Made by a program: the position numbers and the translations under genes. Shown here piece by piece: positions 1 to 7,786 of a stretch of DNA of 64,000 nucleotides. The notes below the pieces were generated by a model that was not told the DNA's origin, did not search any database, and saw only the letters and a list, made by a program, of their open reading frames with translations. Origin of the DNA: Shewanella holmiensis (GTDB lineage: Bacteria; Pseudomonadota; Gammaproteobacteria; Enterobacterales; Shewanellaceae); assembly GCF_025370255.1 (NCBI RefSeq), contig NZ_JAMTCD010000011.1:1-64000 (forward strand), written 5' to 3'. Position 1 is the stretch's first letter; each line of letters opens with the position of its first letter.

Positions 1-30
1 TTAACCGTAAAAGGTTAATAAAACCAAGAT

Positions 31-106
31 GGGTCGTTAGCTCAGTCGGTAGAGCAGTTGGCTTTTAACCAATTGGTCGAAGGTTCGAATCCTTCACGAC
101 CCACCA
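31..106 (+). tRNA. tRNA-Lys (UUU)
   Basis: A full 76-nt cloverleaf can be folded. The acceptor arm starts GGGTCGT and is matched before the encoded CCA at 104-106. The anticodon stem GTTGG/CCAAT (57-61 and 69-73) encloses loop CTTTTAA, with anticodon TTT at 64-66, so it reads lysine AAA/AAG codons. The T arm carries the usual GGTTCGAATCC. It lies 30 nt from the left edge, so it could be the last member of a tRNA cluster that begins outside the window. Confidence 0.97.
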
Positions 107-782
107 CTTTTTTAAATCGTGGCTAAAGAATTTAAATCAATCACTGCAGTTAATATTTCATCAAGTCGTTACCGTCTTAATATTTTAATACCCATTCCTA
201 AATTCAAATCAATATCTCTTAATAAGTTTTAGTCCTCAATACTACAAAACCGATAAACTTCAAATAACTCCTTTCATTCTTTAATTATTCAACTATCTAA
301 TTTTCTAAGATTAAATTCGTTTCACCACTGGTTAACAATCTGAATGACTTTAGACGTCGATATTCAAGATTTTAGATTTAACCTTAAATTTTACGCTGTT
401 AATTAAGTTGAAGTTACGTATCAATAGCAAAGTTCACCTAGGTGAATTTTGTTTTTGGCATAAGTTTATGTTTTATAATGCTTTATATATTTGATTGCGT
501 TGGTTGTGCATTCTGTATATTCGTTGCTGCTTTACCAAGCTCCCAGCTTTGCTTAATGGCAAATCGACATTCCTACCGAACCAGCATCAGGCTGGTTAAG
601 ATTACGTTTGTTGAAAAATAAATGGCTAATTACAATTGATAGCTATTTTTATTGATTTGCGTATTTTGTCCTAGTTTAGTGTTTACTTCTCTACTTTTGT
701 CTTATAGACCTATTGCTAATGTTTCATTTTTGTTAATTAAGACATATTGCTCAAGATTAAAACAATAATTTGGAGAGCACGG
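107..782. other. Long AT-rich intergenic region before porin
   Basis: About 680 nt without a convincing reading frame between tRNA-Lys and the porin. It contains a nearly perfect inverted repeat at 428-451 (separate entry) and a small hairpin, AACCAGC/GCTGGTT, at 579-597. Neither hairpin is followed by a strong T tract on the + strand. The remainder probably holds the porin promoter and 5' leader; no promoter could be assigned with confidence. Confidence 0.5.
428..451. repeat. Inverted repeat, possible operator or weak terminator
   Basis: The core TTCACCTAGGTGAA at 433-446 is a perfect 14-bp palindrome. With one G-T wobble the arms extend to 428-438 and 441-451 with a 2-nt centre. A short T run follows at 452-456, so it may end the tRNA transcript. 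Its perfect dyad and position about 330 nt before the porin start also fit a regulator site. No regulator was recognised. Confidence 0.45.
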
Positions 783-1940
783 ATGAAACATCTTAAACTT
801 GCAGCATTGATTTCTGGGGCGATGCTGGCTATGACAGGTACTGCGTATGCTAAAACTGACATGACCTTTGGTGGCTATATTAAAGCGGACGTTATGTTCA
901 GTGATTACGGTAATGGTGCACCGGATTCAGGCAGTTTATCTCGCCAGTTTTATGTCCCAGGTACTATTTACGGTGAAAAAGGTAATGGCAAACAGGTTGT
1001 CGACTTTCAAGCTCGCGAATCACGCTTTAATTTTAAAACCGTCACGGATTTGGAAGGTGGTCACTCGTTAACGGGTTTTATTGAGTTAGACTTTATGACT
1101 CATACCGATGGTAACGAACGTGTATCAAATAGTTATTCTCCTCGGATCCGCCATGCTTTTGTGACGTATGACAATTGGACCATAGGCCAAACCTGGACCA
1201 CATTCCAAAATCCGGGTGCTTTGCCTGAAAACTTAGATTTTGTTGGCGCAGCTGATGGTACGCCTTTTGTTCGCCAAGCATTGATTAAATACACTAGCGG
1301 TAATTTCCAAATCGCATTAGAAAACCCCGAAACTACACTGACCCCTAATAATACAGGTGGTGCACGTATTACCAGTGGTAGTGGCGTTGTTCCTGATGTG
1401 ATCGCCCGTTATAACTTTTCTCAAGAAGGTGGCGCTGCGTATTCATTAGCGGCTATTGTGCGCCAATTGAATGTTGAAGAACTTCAAGGCACAACACAGT
1501 TAGATTCTACTGATGTGGGTTATGGTGTTAGCTTTGCAGGTGTGATCCCCGTAGGTAAAGATGATTTTAAATTTACCGCGACTTATGGTGAAGGCTTAGG
1601 CCGTTACATGGCCTTAAACTACGCTAACGCGGGTGTGCTAGACAGTAATAATGAAATCCAAACCATTACTTCATATGGTGGTTTTGTTTCTTATCGTCAC
1701 TGGTGGAGCGAACAATGGCGTTCAAGCTTTACTCTATCAGGTTTCTCTGCCGATAATGATGTCAACTTAACTGGTGGCAGTGTTAACAAAGAAGCGTATT
1801 CTGGATATGTAAACTTACTGTACTCTCCGTCTAAGCCATTAACCTTTGGTGTTGAATACATGCACGCATTAAATGAAAGAGAAGATGGTGTTGATGGCGA
1901 TTTGAATCGCATTATGTTCTCGGCTAAATATGTTCTTTAA
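783..1940 (+). CDS. DcaP-like outer-membrane porin
   Basis: A 385-residue protein with a typical signal peptide (residues 1-23, ending TGTAYA). The mature part begins with TFGGYIKADVMFSDYG and continues as short alternating beta strands rich in aromatic and glycine residues. This pattern and length match the DcaP-like trimeric porins of marine gammaproteobacteria, which let small solutes through the outer membrane. The open frame extends 12 codons upstream from a poor start; the ATG at 783 is preferred because it gives a clean signal peptide and has GGAG at 772-775. The last residue is leucine, whereas most porins end in an aromatic residue. The transported substrate cannot be told from sequence. 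It is followed by a strong hairpin terminator and seems to be transcribed alone. Confidence 0.85.
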   Translation: MKHLKLAALISGAMLAMTGTAYAKTDMTFGGYIKADVMFSDYGNGAPDSGSLSRQFYVPGTIYGEKGNGKQVVDFQARESRFNFKTVTDLEGGHSLTGFIELDFMTHTDGNERVSNSYSPRIRHAFVTYDNWTIGQTWTTFQNPGALPENLDFVGAADGTPFVRQALIKYTSGNFQIALENPETTLTPNNTGGARITSGSGVVPDVIARYNFSQEGGAAYSLAAIVRQLNVEELQGTTQLDSTDVGYGVSFAGVIPVGKDDFKFTATYGEGLGRYMALNYANAGVLDSNNEIQTITSYGGFVSYRHWWSEQWRSSFTLSGFSADNDVNLTGGSVNKEAYSGYVNLLYSPSKPLTFGVEYMHALNEREDGVDGDLNRIMFSAKYVL

Positions 1941-1969
1941 TCCCTTCAGGGGAACTCTTTAAAGCGATA

Positions 1970-2004
1970 AAAAAAGGACCCTAACACTGTTAGAGTCCTT
2001 TTTT
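1970..2004. terminator. Bidirectional rho-independent terminator
   Basis: The arms GGAC-C-CTAAC and GTTAG-A-GTCC are flanked by an A tract on the left and a T tract on the right, so the hairpin can end transcription from both directions. It sits between the convergent porin and grxA genes. Confidence 0.9.
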
Positions 2005-2018
2005 ATTATCAATAAGTC

Positions 2019-2279
2019 TTAATCAAGCAAGCCATTTTGACGAACATATTGATCAAAATCCGTGTATCCGCCAATTGGAACTTCATCAACAAAAATCTGT
2101 GGCACGGTTTCAACCGTTTTGCCGACACTTTTAGATAAATCTGCTTTAGAAATCCCTTCTGCGTGAATATCCACATACTTAAATTTAAAATCTTCACGGT
2201 GTGCAGTTAATTTTTCAGATAATTCAACTGCACGAACACAGTATGGACAGCCAGGGCGACCAAAAATAACAACAAACAT
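2019..2279 (-). CDS. grxA: Glutaredoxin 1 (GrxA-type)
   Basis: An 86-residue dithiol glutaredoxin that uses glutathione to reduce protein disulfides, including ribonucleotide reductase in the Escherichia coli model. The active site CPYC is at residues 11-14 in the context GRPGCPYC, and TVPQIF supplies the cis-proline motif. Length is close to E. coli GrxA (85 residues). The frame is open 17 codons further upstream, but ATG at 2279 is preceded by TAGGAG at a good distance and gives the family N-terminus. It is convergent with the porin and shares its terminator. The next minus-strand gene upstream is radD; about 240 nt separate them, so grxA probably has its own promoter. Confidence 0.95.
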   Translation of the reverse strand: MFVVIFGRPGCPYCVRAVELSEKLTAHREDFKFKYVDIHAEGISKADLSKSVGKTVETVPQIFVDEVPIGGYTDFDQYVRQNGLLD

Positions 2280-2517
2280 AATAACTCCTACTTTTCGATT
2301 TGTTGTGTTTATAGCACAACTATTTTCCAATTCATAACCTGATGAAGTGAATTTGGCTTAACCTTCGTCTAGGCAGATCAAATGTGGATGCAAAAACAGC
2401 AATTAAGCGTAATAGAGATTGCTTGGCTACGCACATACGTTGATTTTTAGAAACGGATTGGTGCGAGTCATTAATTGTCATTTTTAGCCAATCACTCTAG
2501 GCCAAGGGGCATTACCG

Positions 2518-4347
2518 TTAACTAAAATCGGTTTTATATTTACCTTGATAGTCAAAAAAGAGATCAACTAATTTCCAATGCTGCTTTTGTTTTTTCAGTA
2601 ATAATAAATCAGGCTGTCTGAATCTAAGTTGATCGGCTAAAACTTGTCCAACATTATCATATTTAGGATGGGGCATCCCAGGCGTACGAGTATGACTAAG
2701 CACAAATGCAGCATAAAAAGCTTTCTTTTGTGGTGATGTGTCAAACTTGAAATGTTGCTTAAAATCATTACCTTCAATATCAATGTATTGAATGACTAGG
2801 CAATTCTTATCTTGGGTAAACAGCATTTGCTGACACTTAAATAAGTGATGGTGTTGTGATTGTAAAACTTGCTTAAGTCGCTTATCTGGATCGATTAAGG
2901 TTGAGTTACAGTTTTGGCATATTCTGGCGGCAATATCATTTTCAGCACCGCAATCTGGACAAGCTTTTGAACGAAAGCGAAAGTCGCATTGTATTGCAAT
3001 GTTGGCTTCATCAGTCATTAATCCCTGACAACGTCGTCCAAAATGTTCAATGATATCGCCATCGTTATCTACCAGTCCCCAAAAAGTGTTGGCAAATTGG
3101 CAGACTGGACAATGCACCTGCACTGGCACGGATTTACTATTGGGTTTTATCTGGCCCACCTCAGGAAAATATAAATCGAAACCATTAGCCGCATAATCAA
3201 TTACCAGGCAATCAGCTTTATCTGGTGCTAAACGAAGCCCACGCCCCACCATTTGCTGAAATAAGCTAACTGATGCTGTCGGTCTTAAAATAGCAATTAA
3301 GTCCACATGGGGCGCATCAAAGCCTGTGGTGAGAACGGCGACATTGACTATGTATTTAATCTGCTGCGCTTTAAAGGCATCAATAATGGTGTCGCGTTCA
3401 TTATGGGGAGTGTCGGCCGTTATTAAAGCCGCACAACCTGGTGCAACTAATGCCGTTGAGCTTAAGTCAGTTGATTCATTCAATACCGCGACGCTGCTAA
3501 GCAGTTTATTCAATAAGCCAATAATTTCATGCGCGTGGCGTACGGTTGCAGCAAAAATAATCACCCCTTTACGAACATTTGCCAGTTGGACGATTTGTTT
3601 GACTATCGCGGTTGTGGCACGACCTTGATGGTTGAGTATCGATTCCACTTCTTGCTGATTAAACTCGCCGCTTTCTGTCGGTTTAAGTTGACTAAAATCG
3701 TACTGGGCACTGAGGCCATCAAATAACTTAGGCGCAGTTAAAAAGCCTTGCTTGATAAGCGGGCGCATGGGTAATTCAAAGATACATTTATCGAACACAG
3801 CATTGTCAGTGTTGCCAACTTTACCGTGGTAATGGTGATGATATATCCAGCCAATGCCCAAACGATAAGGGGTCGCGGTGAGCCCTAGAATTTTAATCGC
3901 AGGGTTTTGCTTTTTTAGGTGTTGTAGAATTTGCTGATACTGGCTGGTTTTTTCATTACTGACACGATGGCATTCATCAATAATCACTAGCGAAAAAGGC
4001 TGATTAAATTTATCTAATGATCGCGCTGCTGACTGTATGCTGGCGACGACGGTTTTCCCGTTAGCTTTTTTCTGGTTTAACCCGGCGGAGTAAATACTGG
4101 CATCTTGGGTGAGTAAACCGACTTTTTCAGCATTTTGTGCGACTAATTCTTTTACATGGGTTAGCACTAATACATTACCGTTGGCAATACGAGCAAGTTC
4201 AGCAATAACAATGCTTTTACCTGCACCCGTTGGCAAAACCAATACGGCAGATTGTTGGCTGCTGCGAAAGTGCTTGATCGCAGCGTTTACCGAATCTTGT
4301 TGGTAATCGCGCAGTTGCAAAGTAGGTGTGTCAGTAGAAGCTTTCAA
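2518..4347 (-). CDS. radD: RadD (YejH) superfamily 2 DNA helicase
   Basis: A 609-residue SF2 helicase close to E. coli RadD, a RecA/SSB-linked protein of double-strand-break repair and template switching. Visible motifs are Walker A LPTGAGKS (38-45), DECH box (124-127), GLTATP (155-160), the helicase C motif VGRGLRLAP, and a C-terminal zinc-binding region with CPVC, CDFRF and CPDCGAENDIAA clusters as in RadD. The start codon is TTG (4345-4347) without a strong Shine-Dalgarno, so the true start may lie a few codons downstream; no in-frame ATG exists before the first helicase motif. The LytTR gene lies upstream with a 50-nt gap, so co-transcription is possible but no functional link is evident. 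Confidence 0.93.
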   Translation of the reverse strand: MKASTDTPTLQLRDYQQDSVNAAIKHFRSSQQSAVLVLPTGAGKSIVIAELARIANGNVLVLTHVKELVAQNAEKVGLLTQDASIYSAGLNQKKANGKTVVASIQSAARSLDKFNQPFSLVIIDECHRVSNEKTSQYQQILQHLKKQNPAIKILGLTATPYRLGIGWIYHHHYHGKVGNTDNAVFDKCIFELPMRPLIKQGFLTAPKLFDGLSAQYDFSQLKPTESGEFNQQEVESILNHQGRATTAIVKQIVQLANVRKGVIIFAATVRHAHEIIGLLNKLLSSVAVLNESTDLSSTALVAPGCAALITADTPHNERDTIIDAFKAQQIKYIVNVAVLTTGFDAPHVDLIAILRPTASVSLFQQMVGRGLRLAPDKADCLVIDYAANGFDLYFPEVGQIKPNSKSVPVQVHCPVCQFANTFWGLVDNDGDIIEHFGRRCQGLMTDEANIAIQCDFRFRSKACPDCGAENDIAARICQNCNSTLIDPDKRLKQVLQSQHHHLFKCQQMLFTQDKNCLVIQYIDIEGNDFKQHFKFDTSPQKKAFYAAFVLSHTRTPGMPHPKYDNVGQVLADQLRFRQPDLLLLKKQKQHWKLVDLFFDYQGKYKTDFS

Positions 4348-4397
4348 ATATTAGGTTCAACATACATTGGGTTAGTTATGGCCAGATAATATCATGG

Positions 4398-5249
4398 TTA
4401 TAGGGCCAGGTTAGCTTTAACGGCTTCAACAAAAGTGCGAGAAACTGGCACTTCAAGGTGATTGGTTAACAGCAATGACATTTTTCTATTTTCTTTATTG
4501 ACCGACACCACTGCATGGTTTGCTACCCACCAGGAACGATGTGTTTGCAAGCCAGGAAACCCTTCTAGCTGCATTAAGGCATCTTTTAAGCGCATTAACA
4601 GCATATGTTGGCCTTTGTCTGTGTGTACTTTTAAATAGTGATCATCCATTTCTAAACACAATAATTTTCCGCGTTTTTCTAACGGTAACAACGCCATAAA
4701 CTGCTCAATTTGAAGGGCATTGATATCATTGTTTTGTTGATGCCGCTCAATGACCTTTTTCGATTGCTCAATGACGTGTTGTGACTGTTCAAGCTGCTGT
4801 TTTTGATGATCAACATGATTTTGTAACATGCTAATAAAGGTAATGATACTGCCAATAACCAGGGTATTAGGCAGTGCGAGTAGAAAATTATCAGCTAAAT
4901 GTAATGTTTGTTCAAAAAACAGCCAGCCAATAAAAGGCACAATTAGGCTCATTATTAGGCTGGCTAACAGTGATGAAATGGCTACCCGTTGCCAGAGCGT
5001 AGTGACGCTTTTTGCTAAGTATTTATGGCCTAAGTTAATCAGTGGCATATAAATTAAATAGCCACAAACACAGGTAAACACCCAATAACTCATTGACAAT
5101 AATAGGGTGAATTGATCCATACCGAAGGGGCGCATAAAGCCAATAAATAACCCAATAGACACCACAATAAGCAGTTGCTGCAGTAATTTGTTTTTAGTGG
5201 GCTCAGATTTTAGTTGTTGATTATTTGAGGGTATTTCACGATTCGTCAA
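4398..5249 (-). CDS. Membrane-bound LytTR-family DNA-binding regulator
   Basis: A 283-residue regulator. Residues about 25-140 contain roughly four hydrophobic segments, followed by a coiled-coil-like Gln/Glu/Lys-rich stretch (about 145-180) and a C-terminal LytTR DNA-binding domain (about 185-283, with LQTHRSWWVANHAV and LEVPVSRTF). It has no receiver domain, so it belongs to the class of LytTR proteins anchored in the inner membrane whose signal is sensed by the membrane part. The start is TTG at 5249 with AAGGAA about 10 nt before it. It is divergent from the DUF2141/carotenoid-oxygenase pair. The shared intergenic region holds a direct repeat with the geometry expected of LytTR sites, suggesting autoregulation and control of the neighbours. 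The signal is unknown. Confidence 0.88.
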   Translation of the reverse strand: MTNREIPSNNQQLKSEPTKNKLLQQLLIVVSIGLFIGFMRPFGMDQFTLLLSMSYWVFTCVCGYLIYMPLINLGHKYLAKSVTTLWQRVAISSLLASLIMSLIVPFIGWLFFEQTLHLADNFLLALPNTLVIGSIITFISMLQNHVDHQKQQLEQSQHVIEQSKKVIERHQQNNDINALQIEQFMALLPLEKRGKLLCLEMDDHYLKVHTDKGQHMLLMRLKDALMQLEGFPGLQTHRSWWVANHAVVSVNKENRKMSLLLTNHLEVPVSRTFVEAVKANLAL

Positions 5250-5272
5250 AGGTACACATTCCTTTTTAGTTA

Positions 5273-5304
5273 CATTTTACGAAGTTTTTGGGTCACTTTA
5301 CGAA
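5273..5304. promoter_or_regulatory. Candidate LytTR binding site (direct repeat)
   Basis: Two near-identical 11-mers, CATTTTACGAA (5273-5283) and CACTTTACGAA (5294-5304), lie in direct orientation exactly 21 bp apart. Written as 9-mers they leave a 12-bp spacer. LytTR proteins of the AgrA/ComE type bind such 9-bp direct repeats on one face of the helix. It lies 24-55 nt upstream of the LytTR start codon and about 215 nt upstream of the DUF2141 start. Assignment to this regulator is inference. Confidence 0.6.
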
Positions 5305-5519
5305 AAGCGACTTTGATTTTTTATCGCACCATTCTATCGTCTTTTCAACACGAAGCAATGGCGAGGTTGGCTCGGTTTATGTCGAGGCTAACGGCCATTT
5401 GAAATAGCACATTTATCACAGACGATAGGAATATAACAATGCCGATATTCGCGACTAAACTGGCTCGACCATTGACACATAATGAAGTGACGTTATTGAC
5501 TCAAACCAAGGGGGGCAAA

Positions 5520-5957
5520 ATGGGTAAATCATCCTTATTAGCGCTTTCGGTGTTATTTGCATCTATGTGGGTTAATTCCTCCACTTTTGCCGCAGATATT
5601 AAGCTTGAGATTGCAGGGGTAAATGCCCAGCAAAGTAAGATTTATGTGCAGCTGTTTAAGGGTGAAGATAATTACTTAAATGACAATGCGCTAACTGCGA
5701 CTTACATTCAGGCTAAAGCGGGGCTTAATTTTGTGTCTTTTACCGATGTTCCGGCTGGGGAGTATGTGGTGCGCTTTTATCAGGACGAGAATAATAACGG
5801 CACGTTAGACACCAATTTATTTGGCATGCCATCTGAAGGGTATGGTTTTTCCAACAATGCTAAACCTAATTATGGCCCTGTTGCTTATACGGACGCTGCT
5901 TTTACGGTCACTGAAGACCCATCAACCCAGATTAACCACACACAGATCATTTATTAA
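5520..5957 (+). CDS. Exported DUF2141 protein
   Basis: A 145-residue protein with a signal peptide (about residues 1-25, MGKSSLLALSVLF onward, ending TFAA). The mature part contains the DUF2141 signature: a beta-rich domain with VYVQLFKGEDNYLN, FTDVPAGEYVVRFYQDENNNGTLD and FGMPSEGYGFSNNA. The molecular function of the family is unknown; such proteins are periplasmic or surface-exposed and often sit beside lipid- or pigment-related enzymes. The ATG at 5520 has GGGGG just upstream and gives a clean signal peptide. An alternative in-frame ATG at 5439 with its own AGGA would add 27 polar residues before the hydrophobic core. The gene is 67 nt upstream of the oxygenase on the same strand and probably forms an operon with it. 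Confidence 0.87.
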   Translation: MGKSSLLALSVLFASMWVNSSTFAADIKLEIAGVNAQQSKIYVQLFKGEDNYLNDNALTATYIQAKAGLNFVSFTDVPAGEYVVRFYQDENNNGTLDTNLFGMPSEGYGFSNNAKPNYGPVAYTDAAFTVTEDPSTQINHTQIIY

Positions 5958-5965
5958 GCCACTCA

Positions 5966-6025
5966 TTTTGAAGATGACAATTTTGCAGATGGTAATTTTG
6001 AAGGTGACAATTTTGGAGATGAGCA
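5966..6025 (+). repeat. Four-copy 15-bp tandem repeat containing the oxygenase RBS
   Basis: Four contiguous 15-nt units begin with TTTTG at 5966, 5981, 5996 and 6011; the consensus is TTTTGAAGATGACAA. The last unit (6011-6025) carries GGAG, which acts as the Shine-Dalgarno for the ATG at 6025. The repeat fills nearly all of the gap between DUF2141 and the oxygenase gene and is in frame with it. Confidence 0.85.
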
Positions 6026-7539
6026 TGCAACGCAGACAATTTTTAAAAGGGATGAGTGTAATAGGGGCATCAAGCATGTTGCCCGGTGCAATGAATGCGC
6101 TGGCATCATCTGCCCCTGTTGTGGTGAATATTAAGCAGCAATTTAATCAGGCGCTGGCACAGCACCCTGAGTTAATTGGTTTTGCTAATGTTGAAGCCAA
6201 TTTTGAGCCGCAACCGCTGACGATTGAAGGGCGTATACCTGCCGACTTACAAGGTGTTTTTTATCGTAACGGCCCTGGCAAATATGAGCGTGGCGACATT
6301 CGTTATTTACATGCCTTTGAAGGCGACGGTATGTTGCAGCGCTTTGAGATTAGCGACCAAAAAATAGTCCACCGTGGCCAATTTATTAACACGCCTAAGT
6401 TTGCTAAAGAGCAGCAGGCACAGCGGTTTGTTTACTCGGGTCCTGATACTAAAATTGCCCATGCTTTGCCTGTGACCAACGCTGATATGGTTAATACCGC
6501 GAATACTAATATTATTGCTGTGGGGGATGATCTTTGGGCGCTGTGGGAGGGAGGATCACCGTCTCAAATTGACCGAGATACCATGCAATATACTCAACAG
6601 GTTAATTTAGGCGCGGGGTCAAAATATGAAAACAGCTTAAAAGGACTGCCTTTTTCAGCGCACCCTAAAATTGACCCTAATGGGGATATTTGGAATTTTG
6701 GGTTGCATCCATCAGGTCAGGTGGTGATTTATCAATTAGCGGCTAATGGCAAAGTTAAAAATGTAGGGCTAATTAACAGCCAATACCGTGGCGGTATGCT
6801 GCATGATTTTTTGATTACCGATAAAAGTGTGCTAATTATTTTACCGTCATTGTTTGTTGATAAGGCGATTGAAGGCAATTTTGCCCGCACTCAATATAAT
6901 CGCGATATGTCAATGAGTGTATTGGTGATCAATAAGCAGTCTCTTAAGGTGACTAAACGCTTTGAGTTACCCGCAGGTTTTGCATTTCATTATGGTAATG
7001 CGTGGGAAGAAGCCAATGGCACCATTCACTTTGACGCTAGCTTGTATCCTAATGTTGATGTGCTGCATAAGTTGGCGAATGTGATGCAAGGTATGATGTC
7101 GCAGGCAAGTGTTAAGGCGCAAACAGCGCTGTTTAGTTTATATATTGATGGCACTTATGATATGCAAACCGTGGGCGATAGCAGTGAGTTCCCGCGGGTA
7201 TGCGACCATCTTGTGGGGCTTAAAAATCAGTATTTGTATCACTTGTCAGCTAAATCTAGCAGCTTATGGAGCGATACCTTGTCGTCTTTGCACATTGATA
7301 CCGGTGCAACGCAGCATTATCATTTTGGCGATGATTATTTAGTTGAAGAGCATGTTAGTGTGTGCCCAAAAGGGGTTGAAGGCAGCGGCTACTTAATGGG
7401 CACCGCATTGCATGTGCCGAGCAAACGCACTTGCTTGAATATTTTTGCGGCGAATGACTTAGCATCCGGTCCTTTAGCTCGTGCCTGGCTTTCTCATCAT
7501 CTGCCACTGGGCTTTCATGGTAATTTTGTCGCGGGTTAA
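6025..7539 (+). CDS. Tat-exported carotenoid oxygenase (RPE65/CCO family)
   Basis: A 504-residue non-heme iron(II) dioxygenase-like protein. The N-terminus MQRRQFLKG is a twin-arginine signal, so export of the folded metalloprotein to the periplasm is expected. The family opening (IPADLQGVFYRNGPGKYERG, FEGDGMLQRF) is clear, and four histidines fit the iron ligands of carotenoid cleavage oxygenases: H213 (SAHPKID), H260 (MLHDF), H322 (FAFHYGN) and H498 (GFHGNF). Family members cleave carotenoids, apocarotenoids or stilbenes at a double bond; the substrate here is unknown and no carotenoid synthesis gene is in the window. The frame is open back to 5821, inside DUF2141, but ATG 6025 has GGAG at 6015-6018 and gives the Tat signal. 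Likely operon with the DUF2141 gene. Confidence 0.9.
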   Translation: MQRRQFLKGMSVIGASSMLPGAMNALASSAPVVVNIKQQFNQALAQHPELIGFANVEANFEPQPLTIEGRIPADLQGVFYRNGPGKYERGDIRYLHAFEGDGMLQRFEISDQKIVHRGQFINTPKFAKEQQAQRFVYSGPDTKIAHALPVTNADMVNTANTNIIAVGDDLWALWEGGSPSQIDRDTMQYTQQVNLGAGSKYENSLKGLPFSAHPKIDPNGDIWNFGLHPSGQVVIYQLAANGKVKNVGLINSQYRGGMLHDFLITDKSVLIILPSLFVDKAIEGNFARTQYNRDMSMSVLVINKQSLKVTKRFELPAGFAFHYGNAWEEANGTIHFDASLYPNVDVLHKLANVMQGMMSQASVKAQTALFSLYIDGTYDMQTVGDSSEFPRVCDHLVGLKNQYLYHLSAKSSSLWSDTLSSLHIDTGATQHYHFGDDYLVEEHVSVCPKGVEGSGYLMGTALHVPSKRTCLNIFAANDLASGPLARAWLSHHLPLGFHGNFVAG

Positions 7540-7637
7540 CAAAACTAACTCATATCTAACTGATTAAAACATAGCTGGGCAGGTGTGCTGTCAGGTTTGT
7601 GCAGGTTATCAATTTGCAGAATCAAATAAGCACTAGC

Positions 7638-7664
7638 CAAAAAAAGCCCCTCATAATGAGGGGC
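7638..7664 (-). terminator. Rho-independent terminator of acs
   Basis: A perfect 9-bp stem GCCCCTCAT/ATGAGGGGC at 7646-7664 with a 1-nt centre. Read on the minus strand it is followed by a run of seven T residues (7639-7645), so it terminates acs. It has no T tract on the + strand. Confidence 0.85.
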
Positions 7665-7750
7665 GAAAAAGAGAAACTGGTTAGTATTTCTCTAGGGTGG
7701 ATGGAAATAACAAATGGAAATAAGCCGCTCGTGTTTATGCGAGCAAAAGG

Positions 7751-7775
7751 GTTGAACAGTGGGTTTCTGTTCAAC
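7751..7775. other. Hairpin downstream of acs stop
   Basis: GTTGAACAG and CTGTTCAAC form a perfect 9-bp stem around a 7-nt loop, just past the acs stop codon. On the minus strand only CCCTTTT follows, so it may be a weak first terminator or an RNA-stabilising 3' hairpin ahead of the strong terminator at 7638-7664. Confidence 0.5.
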
Positions 7776-7786
7776 TCAGTTTGTTG

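Noticed and set aside
2009-2197. Second minus-strand frame inside grxA
   Set aside because: It overlaps grxA in another frame; the CPYC-containing frame is clearly the real gene.
5821-6024. N-terminal extension of the carotenoid-oxygenase frame back into DUF2141
   Set aside because: It overlaps the real DUF2141 gene, encodes a low-complexity repeat sequence, and would bury the twin-arginine signal inside the protein.
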